Positions 37,612 through 48,469 of a DNA stretch of 64,000 nt are shown one piece after another; the first letter of the stretch is position 1; every line of letters starts with the position of its first letter. A program made the translations under genes and the position numbers. This DNA is from Papiliotrema nemorosa. Its lineage: Eukaryota; Basidiomycota; Tremellomycetes; Tremellales; Rhynchogastremaceae. The stretch is taken from NCBI GenBank assembly GCA_032158125.1, contig JASKOT010000011.1:124001-188000 (forward strand), in the 5' to 3' direction. The notes beneath the pieces were generated by a model. The model did no database searches and was not told where the DNA came from. It saw only the letters and a list, made by a program, of their open reading frames with translations.

Positions 37612-40600
37612 TCAGATCGCCCTTCCTACCTCGACATTCGCGGGCCGAAGACCCATTATAACGCGCTGATTCTGCGCCAGCCATTTCCCCTCGACATACT
37701 TTGCCCTAATAAAATCGCCCACAAACCTTCCCATTAGCCATATCCATTCACTCGATATTCTGCAGCTCACTCGTCATTTGGAGGATCTCGGTCCACACGT
37801 TCCGCCTCCCAAACAGCATTCCCTCTGGTATTACCCCATGTTTGAGAAAGCGAGATTGACTCGGGTGTCCAAATATCGAGATCTACCGATCGAGGCTTCG
37901 AGATGTGCGTTCCCAAGCTGCGGTGTACACCGACACAACGTATGCAGAGGAACATGACCATCGGGACGTCTCGCAAGCCTGCCGGTCAGCTCTTGACTTG
38001 CAGCAGGTAGGGACCGCTTACTCAATGTGGCCCACCTGGAGCTCTTCATGCTTCGTCGACAATCTGCACACTGGCTATTCTCGGGCATGTCGGCTATTTT
38101 GCGCAACAACTTCATATCGACCTGTTCTTTCACCGCCAGATGTGGTGGAATCTCTGCGGACCGGGTCCGAGCCATGTCTGTTGGAGCATTGGTATCGCGA
38201 TGACTGGGTGTCCGCGGAGGAATATCGCTGACGGCGCGCCGATCAATTGCCGTTGAGCCGGGACTTGCACCAATTCCGAGGCCCGCCATTTCCAGCACCC
38301 GCTTCTCAATTTCATCTTGACCATCTTCATCACACCAGGAACTGCGATCACTGATGCGGGATTGAGTTGTCTGGCTTGTATGAGTCGTTTGACTTGTTGT
38401 CGATTTCTCCAGCGGAGTCGAAGTGGGTCGTACCACTTCCTCTGCGGTTGATGGCATGGGCATTTGGCCACTATTCGATCGACCCGCCTGAGCAAGGAAT
38501 GATGCACGCGGGAGATCAAAGCCAGACGAGTTTCGGTGATTGAGCACATGATTCCACTTTTCTCCGGCAATCTCTGCAGACTGTCGCAAGACCTTTTTCA
38601 GACTTGGCTTGCGCTGGCGTCTGTCCGCGGGATCAGTGATGATAGACGGTCGAGCAGGCGGAGGCATCGAGCGGCGAGCGCCTGGGGTGTTTGACATTGT
38701 CGGTAAAGGTAGTCCGAGACCCAATCCTCGTTGGATACCGGGGAACAAACGACGTGTGGGAAGAGCATGATCGTCTAGCGATCCAGAGACATTGCGTAAT
38801 TTCGAGGTGTCAAAGGTCCGCACGGATGAGGTCTGGTTGATGCAAGATTCGATGGCATTGCATATTGCATAGAGCCATTGCTGACATCAGTTTGGCCCTT
38901 CTCACCTGACTCACCTTCATCTCTTGCTCCGAAGTGGCTTGATAGAGTCTTCGACCTTGTGTCGGAGTGACAATTTCAAATACTGAGCATCAGTGAAGTC
39001 CAGGTTGACCGCGATGCGCACCAAAACGTCGATCAGTGCCTCTTCCATCCCTCACACTGGCAAATTTGAGGTCGATTACCTCGTGAGCAGACTCAGGCTG
39101 AACAAGGTTGTTGTCTCGATACTGAACATCAGCTGGTAGCAAGCATCTCGTGTAGCACAACTGCTCACCTCATATATCCTTGATTTATCGAGCACCACCC
39201 AAAACTCTGCAGGTCAGCTTAATCATGGATTGGAGATGACCTGGCGCACTTTCCCACTTGTTCTTACTCGGCGCTCGACTGCTGAGCGCTTCCCAGACCC
39301 CGGCGCCCCATAGAACCCCTTCCTTCTTCCTCCCCACCAGTTCACGCTTCTCATCCTCGTCACCACCTGCACCTAGGCCACCTACACCTCCGATTCGGAC
39401 TCCTGTAGTGGCAGTACCAGCCAGAGGTTGGAGGGATAGACGCAAATCTGGGGAGCTCTCGATCACCAAAGAATCTTCGACCGCTTGCGAGGCTATGAAA
39501 GGCGAGACATACTCCTGCATACGCGTCGCGTGCATTGAATGGCGAGGCTGCAAGCTCGGGCGGGGGGATGTGGTAGACGGTCTGCGGACAGGTACCGATG
39601 ACGGTGGGCCCATGACGGGCGACTTGAGGGTCGTCTCGGATTCGATTACTGGTGTGTTGAGGGCGTCACTGTTGACAACTGATCGAGTGGTCTGCAGCGG
39701 TGTTGGACGAGCTGCTGGGTCTCTAGAAAGCGGGATATCCACGCTTGCCCGTGGAAGTCTTTCGGATCTCTCTGAATTCGCAAGACTGGTCGAACTCACG
39801 GAAGACGACAAGAGGTCTCTCAGCTTTCCGCCAACAGACTTGTGCAGCTTGTGCATTTTCCTCGCCTTTCTATGCTCGATACCGGAAGATGATATGGGTG
39901 GTGATGTCAAGTCCCCCGGTCCTGTTGCGAAACTGAGATCAGGCGATGACACTCCCATGTCGGTCTGACGATCTGTTGCGATTTCCTCTAACTCGTTGGT
40001 CTGTTGATCCCGCTTGGCCCAGGCATCTAGAAGCTCTGTCCGAATTGAAGCAAGCTGAGACAGGGAATGAGACATCGTGGCCTTCAGCACTTTTGTCGTC
40101 GGCGAAGCGTCGATCTCCTTCCGGGCGTTCATCGGTCCTGGAGTGTCCAGTCCATTCATACGGAGATTGTCCTTCACAGTCGACTCTGTTCCTCGACGCG
40201 TGAAGCTCTGACGGCGCAGCTCAGGCACTTCACCCAGGACTCCCCCTGCCCAGCTGTAAAGCCCCACGAGCAGGTCTAGGCAAGGTATTGATGTGGGTGG
40301 TACGGCGTAGAGCAATGTCGAGTGATGCGAGTAGCGGGCAAGATCGAACTGGGATAATCGTGCCGCTTGAGCCAGGTCTTTTGAAGATGTATTATCGCTT
40401 GACTTAGGTTCTGCCGACCTTTGAGAGCCCGAATATTGGGGGGGCGGATTGGGTAGAGTGGATGTACTAGGTGATAGGTAGTCTGCAGTCTGATTGTAGT
40501 AAATTTTGGCATTATTCTTTTGATCAGTATGTAACACGACAGTAATAACAAAGCCACTCACTTCGAATCGTGTCTGCGCCCCGTGCCCAGCCAGACCATT

Positions 40601-41212
40601 CCGCTTCAATTCACCCTTTACAGCTCGTATCCCATGCTCAACCATGACCTCCAATTCTTCCCTCTCTTTCCGGCGTTGGTCTCTTCTCAGCTTTCTGATC
40701 CCCGTATCGTCTTCCCAGATCGAATCCCCACCAAGACTGTATCCCGCTTCGAGCCACCTAGCTAGTTCACCTAGACGTAGAAAGACCTCATCTTCGGCCT
40801 TTTCGACCTGTTGTAACAATGCTACATATGCCTGTGTCGAATGCAAGACCGCTTTGCTCAGACGTTTGAGCGTCACAGCCGAATGCTCCAAGGCGTGAAA
40901 TGTTGACCGTAAGAGTAGAGAATCCGGCGCGGGATCCACGGGAAGCCGCGTTTGTCCATGACGCGATGACGATGCAGGCGAAATGACAGCTTGAGGGGAG
41001 GCAGTCAGGCTCGATGGCTCGGTCACAGGCGGCTGAGGCAGAATGCGGGAAGATGGAGGTGAAGACGATAGAACAGACGCAGATGGGAGATGCGATGTAC
41101 TCGATTCAGGCGGTGAGGGATGTTCTTGAATCGATACGGACGAGAATGAGAGGGGTGAGGGTTGACGAGGAATGGGAAGTATCGGTGGGGAGCTGGAGAG
41201 CGTAGGGACCAT
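37612..41212 (-). CDS. BAR-PH-ArfGAP protein (Age/Csx2/ACAP-like)
   Basis: A GTPase-activating protein for Arf that reads membrane curvature and phosphoinositides. The first large exon holds a Ser/Pro-rich N terminus, then a BAR-type helical region (STFHALEHSAVTLKRLSK, LLQQVEKAEDEVFLRLGEL) and KKEGVLWGAG. Small exons around 38.8-39.2 kb spell the PH domain: KFWVVLDKSRIYE, YRDNNLVQPESAHEVIDLKF, GTDRRFVFEIVTPTQGRRLY, QWLYAICNAIES. A linker leads to the ArfGAP zinc finger, CADC..RWATLS, then FLCIRCVGVHRSLGTHISK, completing CX2C..CX2C with the downstream Arg. The last exon adds FVGDFIRAKYVEGKWLA. The start MVPTLSSSPP at 41212 is preferred; an upstream in-frame ATG exists near 41348. The gene is head to head with PBDC1. 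Confidence 0.87.
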
Positions 41213-41495
41213 CGCGACGAGCAAGACCGGTCGTTCACACCTGGTTCCTCTCTCGTCGAGGGTGCAGACCGCCCGTTGCTCGTGGTATGCCGTCAACAAT
41301 GGTGAGGCAGAGATGAGATTGATGTTGATGAAGGTCGAGGTTGCCGCCATGAAATGTGAAACATCGACCCCCCCCCTTCCGAGGGAATGCGGGGTAAGAT
41401 GCGGGGGGATCGCAGCGGAAGTAAAATTACCCATGTACCTGCCATCACTTTGAACTGGATTTGTTATTGCTACACAGTCATACATCCCAGTAATC

Positions 41496-42132
41496 ATGTC
41501 GTTCAACGCAGAGACAGCAGGAAACTCGGAAGAGATCGAGATGCAATTCGCCGTGAAAACGGTAGAACACCTCGAGGTAGGTCCCGAGCAGCAGTTGTGT
41601 AACTGACTCGGCTGATCTATCCAGGCGTACGAGAAGATTCTGTCCACCCTCCCACCATCCAAGATCAAATTCACACCGTGTGTTCCAGTAGTATGACATG
41701 AGCTCAATTGCTGACATATAGTATCGACGATGAGCTGTACGAGGTCTTGCTTGACATCTTCCCCGAGTTCAAGTTTGACGACAACTTGAGGAATATCGAC
41801 GAAGACGCCATGAAGAGCGCATCAGGTAAAGAGAGGTGGCGTAAATTCATCATGCCTGTGAGCTGCTTCTCTTAATTCACGTCTCAGCTGACATGCAAGT
41901 ACGAGAAACGAGTGACCGATTACAACTTTGGAACGCTGATACGTCGGGATTGCGAGAGAGCCTATGATGAGGACAACGCCATCTTGGTTACCCGGGTTCA
42001 GTTCTTTGGTCTCGAGGTGAGTCAAAGGGCACAAAGTCTTGAAAAGGCTGATCATGGCAGATTGCTAGGAATAGAGCAGGGCTGAACGACAAGTTCCATG
42101 CGGAACAACAGGCCAAGAAGGCTTCATCATAA
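41496..42132 (+). CDS. PBDC1: PBDC1 family protein (yeast YPL225W/Chp1, eEF1A chaperone)
   Basis: This family (formerly 'polysaccharide biosynthesis domain-containing 1') acts on ribosomes as a dedicated chaperone for nascent eEF1A in yeast. The sequence has NAEEIEMQFAVKTVEHLEAY-like opening residues (ETAGNSEEIEMQFAVKTVEH), ILSTLPPSKIKFT, YEVLLDIFPEF, IDEDAMKSASGKERWRKF, VTDYNFGTLIRRDC and FFGLEIARNRAGLNDK. All are hallmarks, in the correct order. There are four introns (about 41578-41622, 41678-41721, 41860-41899 and 42017-42060) and about 155 residues. The ATG at 41496 fits the conserved start. Confidence 0.92.
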
Positions 42133-42262
42133 TTCTTGACCGGCGTGACACGCCATGGTCATTTTCATCCAATCAGCTTCATACAACGATGTATCGTATA
42201 ATCTAGACACAGATCCAACCCCAAAAGCTTCTCAGTCGCTACATTGGAGTGCCTCGCCTCGT

Positions 42263-43511
42263 CTACACCAAACCTGCACGCAACATGACGACTCCGAAGT
42301 CGTCATAGCTCAATCCCCTCCCCTCATGCTGTGTCGAAAAGAGAGTGACCATATCTCCAATCTGACGTTAGCTCCACAAACACGCATCTAATCCTACCTC
42401 ATCTTCTGTCCACATTTCACCCAGATTCCGCACCAGAGCTTTCACCTCGTTCCTCCCCAAAATCCTATCTCCAGGTCGATCCCCAGCGTTGGGCATGAGC
42501 ATCTTCCATATGTCCGCTACCATCTCCTTTTGTCTCGACGATAGTCTTACAGCTGCTTCTTCCTCCAACACCTTGTTCTTCTTTGCTCGCCTGGATCTCC
42601 CACTGGGCGTTTCTGTGGCTTTGCCCTTGCCTTTTCCTTTGCGTCCATCATCGGAATATCCCGAAGAAACAGCTGATAACTCCGATTCTGAGCCATCTCC
42701 CTCTAGCTCAAACGCATCCTCTGCATCATCATCGTCATCCCCTTCACCATCCCCTCCATCGTCCTCGTCCGGACCCATTAACGCCGCGCAGACCGCTCGA
42801 AAGTCCTTCTTCCCCACGTATCCGCCTGACTCCTCTTCACCACGCTTCCGACTTGAGCCGGTTTGGTCCTCATCATCCCATCCCGATGCTGATGCTCGAA
42901 AAACCTGCAGAACATCGTCATCTGCAGGTAATTGCAGAGAGACCAGGAGGCTCGGGATTAGCTGTAGCGGTATCTTTTCGATTGACGGGGATGAGGGGCG
43001 AGTAGTCGATGTCGACGGTCCGTCATCCGGTACAAATCCCCCCATATCCTCATCTCCGTCATTGACAAATCCTCCAGCGGCATCATCATCGACCATAAAT
43101 CCCCCACCATCATCTTCCGGTAAGAACCCCCCAGCGTCGTCTTCCACTACGAATCCGCCTCCGTCCTCATCAAATACATCATCCGCACTGGACCCTCCTT
43201 TTGACGCGGGTTCGATCTTTCGCCTCTTTAATGATCTACCAGAAGATATCCTGATCCCTCTCAAGAAGGCTTTGTCTATAGCTCTTCTCTGTCGAGAAGA
43301 CAAAGCCAGGAAATCGGGATCGGCATCGGGATCAATGTTCGCTGCTGCTTGAAGATTTCTGTTCGCTGCAGCAGCTGCCGCGCGTCTGGGTCGAGGCTCC
43401 AATTCAGTTCTGGTTGCATATCCTGTTTATCGAGTATCTGTACTTACCATTGCAGTTTTCAAATGCTTGACAGTGAGGTGTATAAAGATTCTGCTTCAAT
43501 CGTTGCGTCAT
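42263..43511 (-). CDS. Acidic protein with GGF repeats and C-terminal EF-hand-like region
   Basis: Three exons (43448-43511, 42398-43422, 42263-42361) sum to 1,188 nt, 395 residues. The N terminus is Ala-rich (RRAAAAAANRNLQAAA), then basic (SLKRRKIE, a likely nuclear signal), followed by five degenerate acidic GGF units. A second acidic block and a basic KGKGKGKA stretch follow. The C terminus reads SSRQKEMVADIWKML, ILGRNEVKALVRNLGEMW, EDEIGDMVTLFS and GLSYDDFGVVMLRAGL. This looks like two helix-loop-helix (EF-hand) units, the second without an obvious full Ca-binding loop. The small first and last exons were found by splicing; without them the C terminus would be truncated. Function unknown; probably nuclear. 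Confidence 0.75.
43025..43170 (-). repeat. Five acidic GGF repeats
   Basis: In the coding direction the units read GGGFVVEDD, AGGFLPEDD, GGGFMVDDD, AGGFVNDGD and MGGFVPDD. The spacing is 10-13 residues. The repeat is degenerate in DNA as well as protein, so it is old rather than a recent slippage. Confidence 0.8.
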
Positions 43512-44266
43512 TCGACTTTGTCAACAATAGCATCACGTGACTCGGCATTGGTACATCTTCATACAGTATAACGGATGCTCCCCGCCAGCATACTCGATGA
43601 AGTCGTGCATAGCATCAAACACGAGGGATTGAAGCTGGATACCCATGCCCCTGTTGCCAAGGAAGAAGGAAGGGGTCACAATCCCCTATTTTCTCGGGAG
43701 CGAAGGCAACGCCACTTGTTCAAGCCTGCGAGCCCTTCCAACCTAATATCGATCTTATTCAGAGCCTACTTCTTGTGCTCCTGTCCTCGTTCGCGGCGCT
43801 GAGCAACGACTCCGGCTCTCAACCCAAAGGCGCCATTGCGCCATGGACCAGAACTCTCGACGCCGTACTGTGAGACACTTCGATGTAAGCAGCAAAACGG
43901 CCCGACAAGAGTTACGATCTCGATAGGTAGCTACTTTGAGGTGGGCAGCAAGAGTCTTGTCTCACATTAGACCTGAAGAAATAATGAGAACCCTTGCGCC
44001 GTTGTCTGACTGTGGGTTCAGCTCGCGCCAAGCATTTCAGCGCTGCCCATTCTGTCTCGCAAAGTGCCTTGGGCCCCCCCACCTACGCCTTTCAGCTTAC
44101 CCCGCTCGGGGTCTATACCTCGGACAACGGGTCCCGGTCCGTCAGGGCTAGGGACTGAGTAATAGTGATGTTTGACTGACATGGTAACTGTCCGAATCAC
44201 GACGATCTCTCATTTGATGTCCATCTGCGAAGAATCGCAGATGGCCTTTGCACTCCCACGTCGAGG
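43512..44266. other. Intergenic: divergent promoters of the EF-hand-like and seven-TM genes
   Basis: 755 bp. A 75-codon ATG frame at 43575-43802 and a few shorter ones have no recognisable content. A run of eight C lies near 44074. A perfect inverted repeat abuts the downstream start codon and is listed separately. Confidence 0.5.
44221..44244 (+). promoter_or_regulatory. Perfect 10-bp hairpin just upstream of a start codon
   Basis: CCATCTGCGA (44221-44230) and TCGCAGATGG (44235-44244) are exact inverted copies around a four-base AGAA loop, ending 22 bases before the ATG at 44267. As RNA it would be a stable stem-loop in the 5' leader. It could also be a palindromic protein-binding site at DNA level. 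The sequence is seen directly; any role is inferred. Confidence 0.6.
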
Positions 44267-45799
44267 ATGGTCAAGATAACGCCCCAATCAGGGGACGTGA
44301 TAGTTTCTGCAACACTAGTCGACACCTACGCCGCTCTCAACATCATCGGAATCATCCTCCTAGTCTTCCTTACGTTCACCATCCTCCTCTCGCCTCGATC
44401 CAAGCTACACCGAGATCCGACACTCATCAACGCGTTCATCGTGTTGATATGGGTCAATCTGTGGAATATCATGTATTGGATGGCGGTGGGCGGGGATATA
44501 GGTATCTGGGAATCATTCTCTAGACCCAAGTTTGGGGTGTGTATAGCTCAAGCGGCAGTGTTGGCGGGCTCTCAGCCCGCTCAAGCTGCTGCGGTATTTG
44601 CGCTGTGTTTAAGAGTGAGCAAGTTCCCGAGTGTACTTATGCTGGCGTGATTGCTGAAGGCAGTTGTGGATCACAACGATGGAATTGAGCGTTGCATGGT
44701 TCCGCAAGCTGAGGTCGACTTGGTTCTTAATTATCGTGAGTGCTTGTGCCTGCATCAACCTTACGAGGCTGACCGTCCTAGCTGTTGGCATTACCGCATT
44801 TGACGTATATCGCCTTCATACCCGTCCTGGTGAGCGTGAGCCGTGAGCCTTTGGCGATGACGGAGGGCTGATGAGACACAGCTCATCGAGGAACAAAAGT
44901 CCCACGAGATTTCGCCTACACCGTTCTACTGCTCTACCTTGAATGATGAGACGTGAGTGACAACTGCGGACACTGCGCGTTGAAGATCTCACACAGCTCA
45001 TCTAATCAGTCGTTGGGGATATCAATCACTTGCACTTACATTCTCTGCCCTATCTCTCGCTATGGAGAGTGAGCTGGTCCCATTATCCCCTCGAGCTTGT
45101 CTCACCCCAGTCCATCTGATCTACCTTGTCAGCCGTCAATTTCGCAACACTTCGCAAGCAGCTGTCCGGGCTTCCGGTACCCTCTCCCATTCTATGGGCA
45201 TCAACGCGCACATAGCCCCTGAACGATCTATTAAACGAGCTTTTTTCTTCCGCGTAGGGGTGTTCATCAGTTGGACACTGATCATGCTCGCCGCGACGCT
45301 CTATCAGGCATTCACCAAAACTGAACTGGATCCAGATGCCGACCTGCTCTTCGCTTGTGTGTCACCTCTGGCATTTATATGCTTCGCTACTCAGCCTGAT
45401 GTCCTGCGAGCTTGGTATATTCCAGCGACAAAGGAAGAGTGGGCCCGGGTCTGGAAGCACGAGTCTAATACGGCCAGACGGGCGTCAGGGGAGACGATCA
45501 AGCTGACTGGAGATCTGGGTTGGGCAGAATTTCTGGGTTCCACATCGCCAGATACGATATACTCGATAGATTCTAGGTTGTCCGAAATGGAAGAGAAGGC
45601 TAGGATAGCGCGGGGTGTGCACAGAGCCTTGGAGGTGAATATACCCGAGTGGAGGATCCAGAATGAGCTGGAGAGAGTGAGCGAAGAGAGGGACAGTCGA
45701 TCAGCTTCATTGGTCGTGTCTTTGTCCAAGGCGGGCCGAAGGCCAAGTGAGCGGAGTGCAGATGACCAAGGCGGTCCGAGTTTGTATAGCCATACGTGA
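44267..45799 (+). CDS. Seven-transmembrane receptor-like protein
   Basis: The spliced product has seven hydrophobic segments. TM1 is ALNIIGIILLVFLTFTILL; TM2 is AFIVLIWVNLWNIMYWM; TM3 is around CIAQAAVLAGSQPAQAAAVF; TM4 is WFLIILLALPHLTYIAFIPV; TM5 is LALTFSALSLAMEIHLIYLV. TM6 is FRVGVFISWTLIMLAATLY and TM7 is LLFACVSPLAFICFATQP. A ~130-residue charged tail follows. This topology suits a basidiomycete GPCR-like receptor; it is not recognisably a Ste3 pheromone receptor or a nutrient receptor of known type, and no ligand can be named. Introns lie near 44613-44663, 44738-44780, 44835-44881, 44953-45008 and 45071-45112. A hairpin lies in the leader. Confidence 0.75.
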
Positions 45800-45905
45800 A
45801 GAACTTCAAGTAGATCAATCCATCAATGCCATGTTGTACTGATTGTGCGATACCTGCACGATGGGGGATTCCAGTATCAAATCTATACACTTGTCTAGAC
45901 GTAGC

Positions 45906-47218
45906 TCACAACTGGGACTGCAAATCCACAATGATCCTCCTCGACTCGTCCTCTGTATTGTCAAACAGCTCAATAGCGTCTCTCAGCCTGATCGTGCAGA
46001 CTTGGTCCTTGGCGATGACCTGATCCAACACTCCATCCGCGAGATAGTCCACATCCATACTTGCAAGCTCCACATCCTTCAGCATGACTTTTGAAAGAGG
46101 GTCCGTTTTCGCCAGAGCTCTCATCCTCTCCTCTGATACGCTCGGTTCTGGTGGAGTCCAATCTTGCCATCTGAAATGAGGCGAGTCGATGTCATCCTTG
46201 GTGAGTCGTCTCATATGGTCCCCTTGCTTGTATTCCGGCAGTCGTGTGGCCAAGGTGAGATCGCGCAGGACACCTCCGGGCAGGGTGGTCTCGTCCACAC
46301 CGAGCTCTATCTGTGCCATGGCTTCTCGGGCGGATATGATGCTTTCTCATCAGCGTCTGTGCATGAAAGATTGCGGGGTGACCCACGATGCAGTCATGAT
46401 TCGGGGAACTGGTTTGCCCTGCGCTTTAAGCTTGGCGTACGTATCGCGAATGTGAATGACTCGGGCAGAGAAAGTGTGTTGCGTAGCAGGATCTTCGACA
46501 TCCGGCCAAGCTTCCTTGTCCGAGTGCGCCCGGATTTCTGGTAATGAGCAACGAGATATGGCTCATACACCGGAATGGATGAAGACCCACCGTTGAAGTA
46601 TGGGGCGAGATATGCCGAACCAGCTTGCGCGGCAGCAATAGCTTGAGCCAGACTGAATACAGATGTAGCGAGGGTGGTGATGCCCCTCTTGTGCAACTCC
46701 ACCGCGGCTTGCATGCCCGCTGTGGTCGTCGGAATCTTGATGCAGAAGTGATCACTAATATCAGCTCCCGTTCAAGCAGCAGCCGGATCGCTCACTCGTC
46801 GATACCCTCTGCGTGATAAGCCTTCTGATAAGTCAAGGCATGTCCCATAATCCTCGCCTTATCGTTGATATATCGAGTCGAGACTTGAGCGAAGACCCTT
46901 CCGGAGACGTAAGGCAGGGCGAGCTTGTGAAACCTTGCAGTCTACATCATAAGTCGCACGTCTTTCTGATGGACTCACCAAAACAGTCAACACGTCCAAC
47001 CAATCGAATCCCTTCATCTCCCTCACAGTCCGCTGTATCAGCTCCTTATTGGCCTCATCTTTGAGTCGACCGAGAATGATAGCCTGATTGGAGGTCATGC
47101 CGTGCGGTACAAACGGCAACTCTTGGGCGAAGACGGGATCTCCTTCATCGACGACTACCCATACTCCAGCATTTTCAAGCTGTTCAATAAGAGTGAGCTC
47201 TTTCGATGTTGTTGCCAT
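45906..47218 (-). CDS. Divergent transaldolase-family aldolase
   Basis: Transaldolases move a three-carbon unit between sugar phosphates through a Lys Schiff base. The core reads FCIKIPTTTAGMQAAVELHK, with the expected catalytic Lys in KIP(A/T)T, then GITTLATSVFSLAQAIAAAQ and YLAPYFNGG, the usual beta strands of the barrel. The N terminus WVVVDEGDPVF..GMTSNQAIIL replaces the TTNPSL motif of the main pentose-phosphate enzyme with TSNQAI. This is therefore a second, fungal-type transaldolase-like protein rather than the housekeeping one. ATG at 47218 (MATTSKELTLIEQLENAG). Introns are near 46950-46980, 46745-46797, 46530-46590 and 46320-46390. It shares the divergent promoter with RPL14. Confidence 0.82.
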
Positions 47219-47689
47219 TTTGACGACTATATGTTCGGGGCAGATCAATAAAGGTCAACATTGTAGTCCGGGAATCATCTTATACGCGTCTGATCCTCCT
47301 CTAGATGCACACATGCACACAGAGGGTGCAGATACAGAAGCAACAGCGAGATCTCACCGTTTACTCGGGGCAACCTTCGGACCGGTGATCACCGTTTAGC
47401 CGATCTGCCTGTAAGTAGAAGTCTCGATCTGTCGGCGATATCGTCAACATCGGGGATAAAACAAAACGCCGAAACTCCTCCTGGCCTTTCCATCCATTTC
47501 ACGATTTGCCACCCACCTATTTTGTTCCCCCTTGATCGGCGGCAAGCTCCGTCAAAGCAAGCAGGTGTGGCTGGGGCGTGCTGCTGCTGCTGTTCGAGGT
47601 ATTGGTGCTATCTACCTAGGCTCGTCCTTCAACACAACACTTTTAAAGCATCTTTACCGCCTCTTTGGAGTAGTTTGGATTGTATCACC
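47219..47689. other. Divergent promoter region, transaldolase-like and RPL14
   Basis: 471 bp without a gene. It contains ACGCGT at 47284-47289, two direct copies of TCACCGTTTA at 47354-47363 and 47389-47398, a GGTGATCACC palindrome at 47384-47393, and a GCT/CTG microsatellite near 47580-47594. Confidence 0.6.
47354..47398 (+). promoter_or_regulatory. Direct TCACCGTTTA repeats upstream of RPL14
   Basis: Two identical decamers 35 bp apart (47354-47363, 47389-47398), about 290-335 bp upstream of the RPL14 ATG. The second overlaps a 10-base palindrome. They may be binding sites for a regulator of this ribosomal-protein gene or of its divergent neighbour. Confidence 0.4.
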
Positions 47690-48469
47690 ATGCCCGTTGT
47701 AAGTCTGCTTTCGATCACGCAGGGGAAAAGGACGGTATTGAGGGAGATTGGACGGATGTGAAAAAGGCTTTCAATGTGGTCGAGTGGAAAAGCTATCATT
47801 GGGATATGGAAAGGCGACGATGAGAGTGCTATTGAGGAGACTACGATGGTCTGGAGAACAGGTCATGCTAGTCGGGGCGTTGGACTTTGAGAAGAATGAG
47901 ATGGATTGAAGGAGGACTACCGATGTGGACCGTGTAGAGGAGTTTGACTGACCCACGCAGGAGAAACCATCCACCTTCAAGCGATTCGTCGAGGTCGGCC
48001 GAGTCGTCCTCGTCAATGACGGACCATCAGCTGGCAAGCTCGCCGTCATCGCCGAGATCATCGACCACAACCGGGTACGCAGGATTACTTGGACGCAGAG
48101 GACTATACTGATAACCAGGCCTTGATTGACGGACCCAACACCTCTGTTCCCCGACAACAATTCCCTTACCGAAACCTCATCTTGACTCCTTACACCATCT
48201 CCAAGCTGCCTCGAGGTGCCGGATCAGGAGCCATCAAGAAGGCCGTTGAGAAGGCTGGTGTTTTGGAGAAGTGGGAGTCTAGCGGATGGGCCAAGAAGCT
48301 TGCTGCTCGACAAACCCGAAAGGTATTTTGATACTTATACGACACAATGTGCCATGCTGACATTCAGGACTCGAACGACTTTGAGCGATTCAAGATCCAA
48401 CTCGCCAAGCGATCCCGACGAGATGTTGTTAGAAAGGCATACGTCAAGGAGAAGAAGGCTTCTGCTTAA
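47690..48469 (+). CDS. RPL14: 60S ribosomal protein eL14
   Basis: Structural protein of the large ribosomal subunit. Four exons (47690-47698, 47961-48074, 48119-48322, 48368-48469) give 429 nt and 142 residues, normal for fungal eL14. The product reads [51 protein letters not shown] and a Lys/Arg-rich C terminus ending VKEKKASA. The first intron, after only three codons, is 262 nt, against 44-45 nt for the other two. This is common in ribosomal-protein genes. I looked for C/D-box motifs in that intron and saw none convincing. Confidence 0.95.

Noticed and set aside
39523..40201. ACGCGT hexamers within coding sequences (for example near 39523, 40196, 56464, 56814, 53719)
   Set aside because: They lie inside exons and the total count is near random expectation for 64 kb; only the promoter-proximal group is considered meaningful.
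41369..41378. Poly-C run and a similar one near 44074
   Set aside because: Simple homopolymers in leader or promoter sequence; no further structure.
43575..43802. 75-codon ATG frame between the EF-hand-like and seven-TM genes
   Set aside because: No recognisable domain, no continuing exon in frame, and it overlaps the promoter region of two divergent genes.
47699..47960. Possible snoRNA in the RPL14 first intron
   Set aside because: I could not find a convincing RTGATGA C box paired with a CTGA D box and flanking complementarity.
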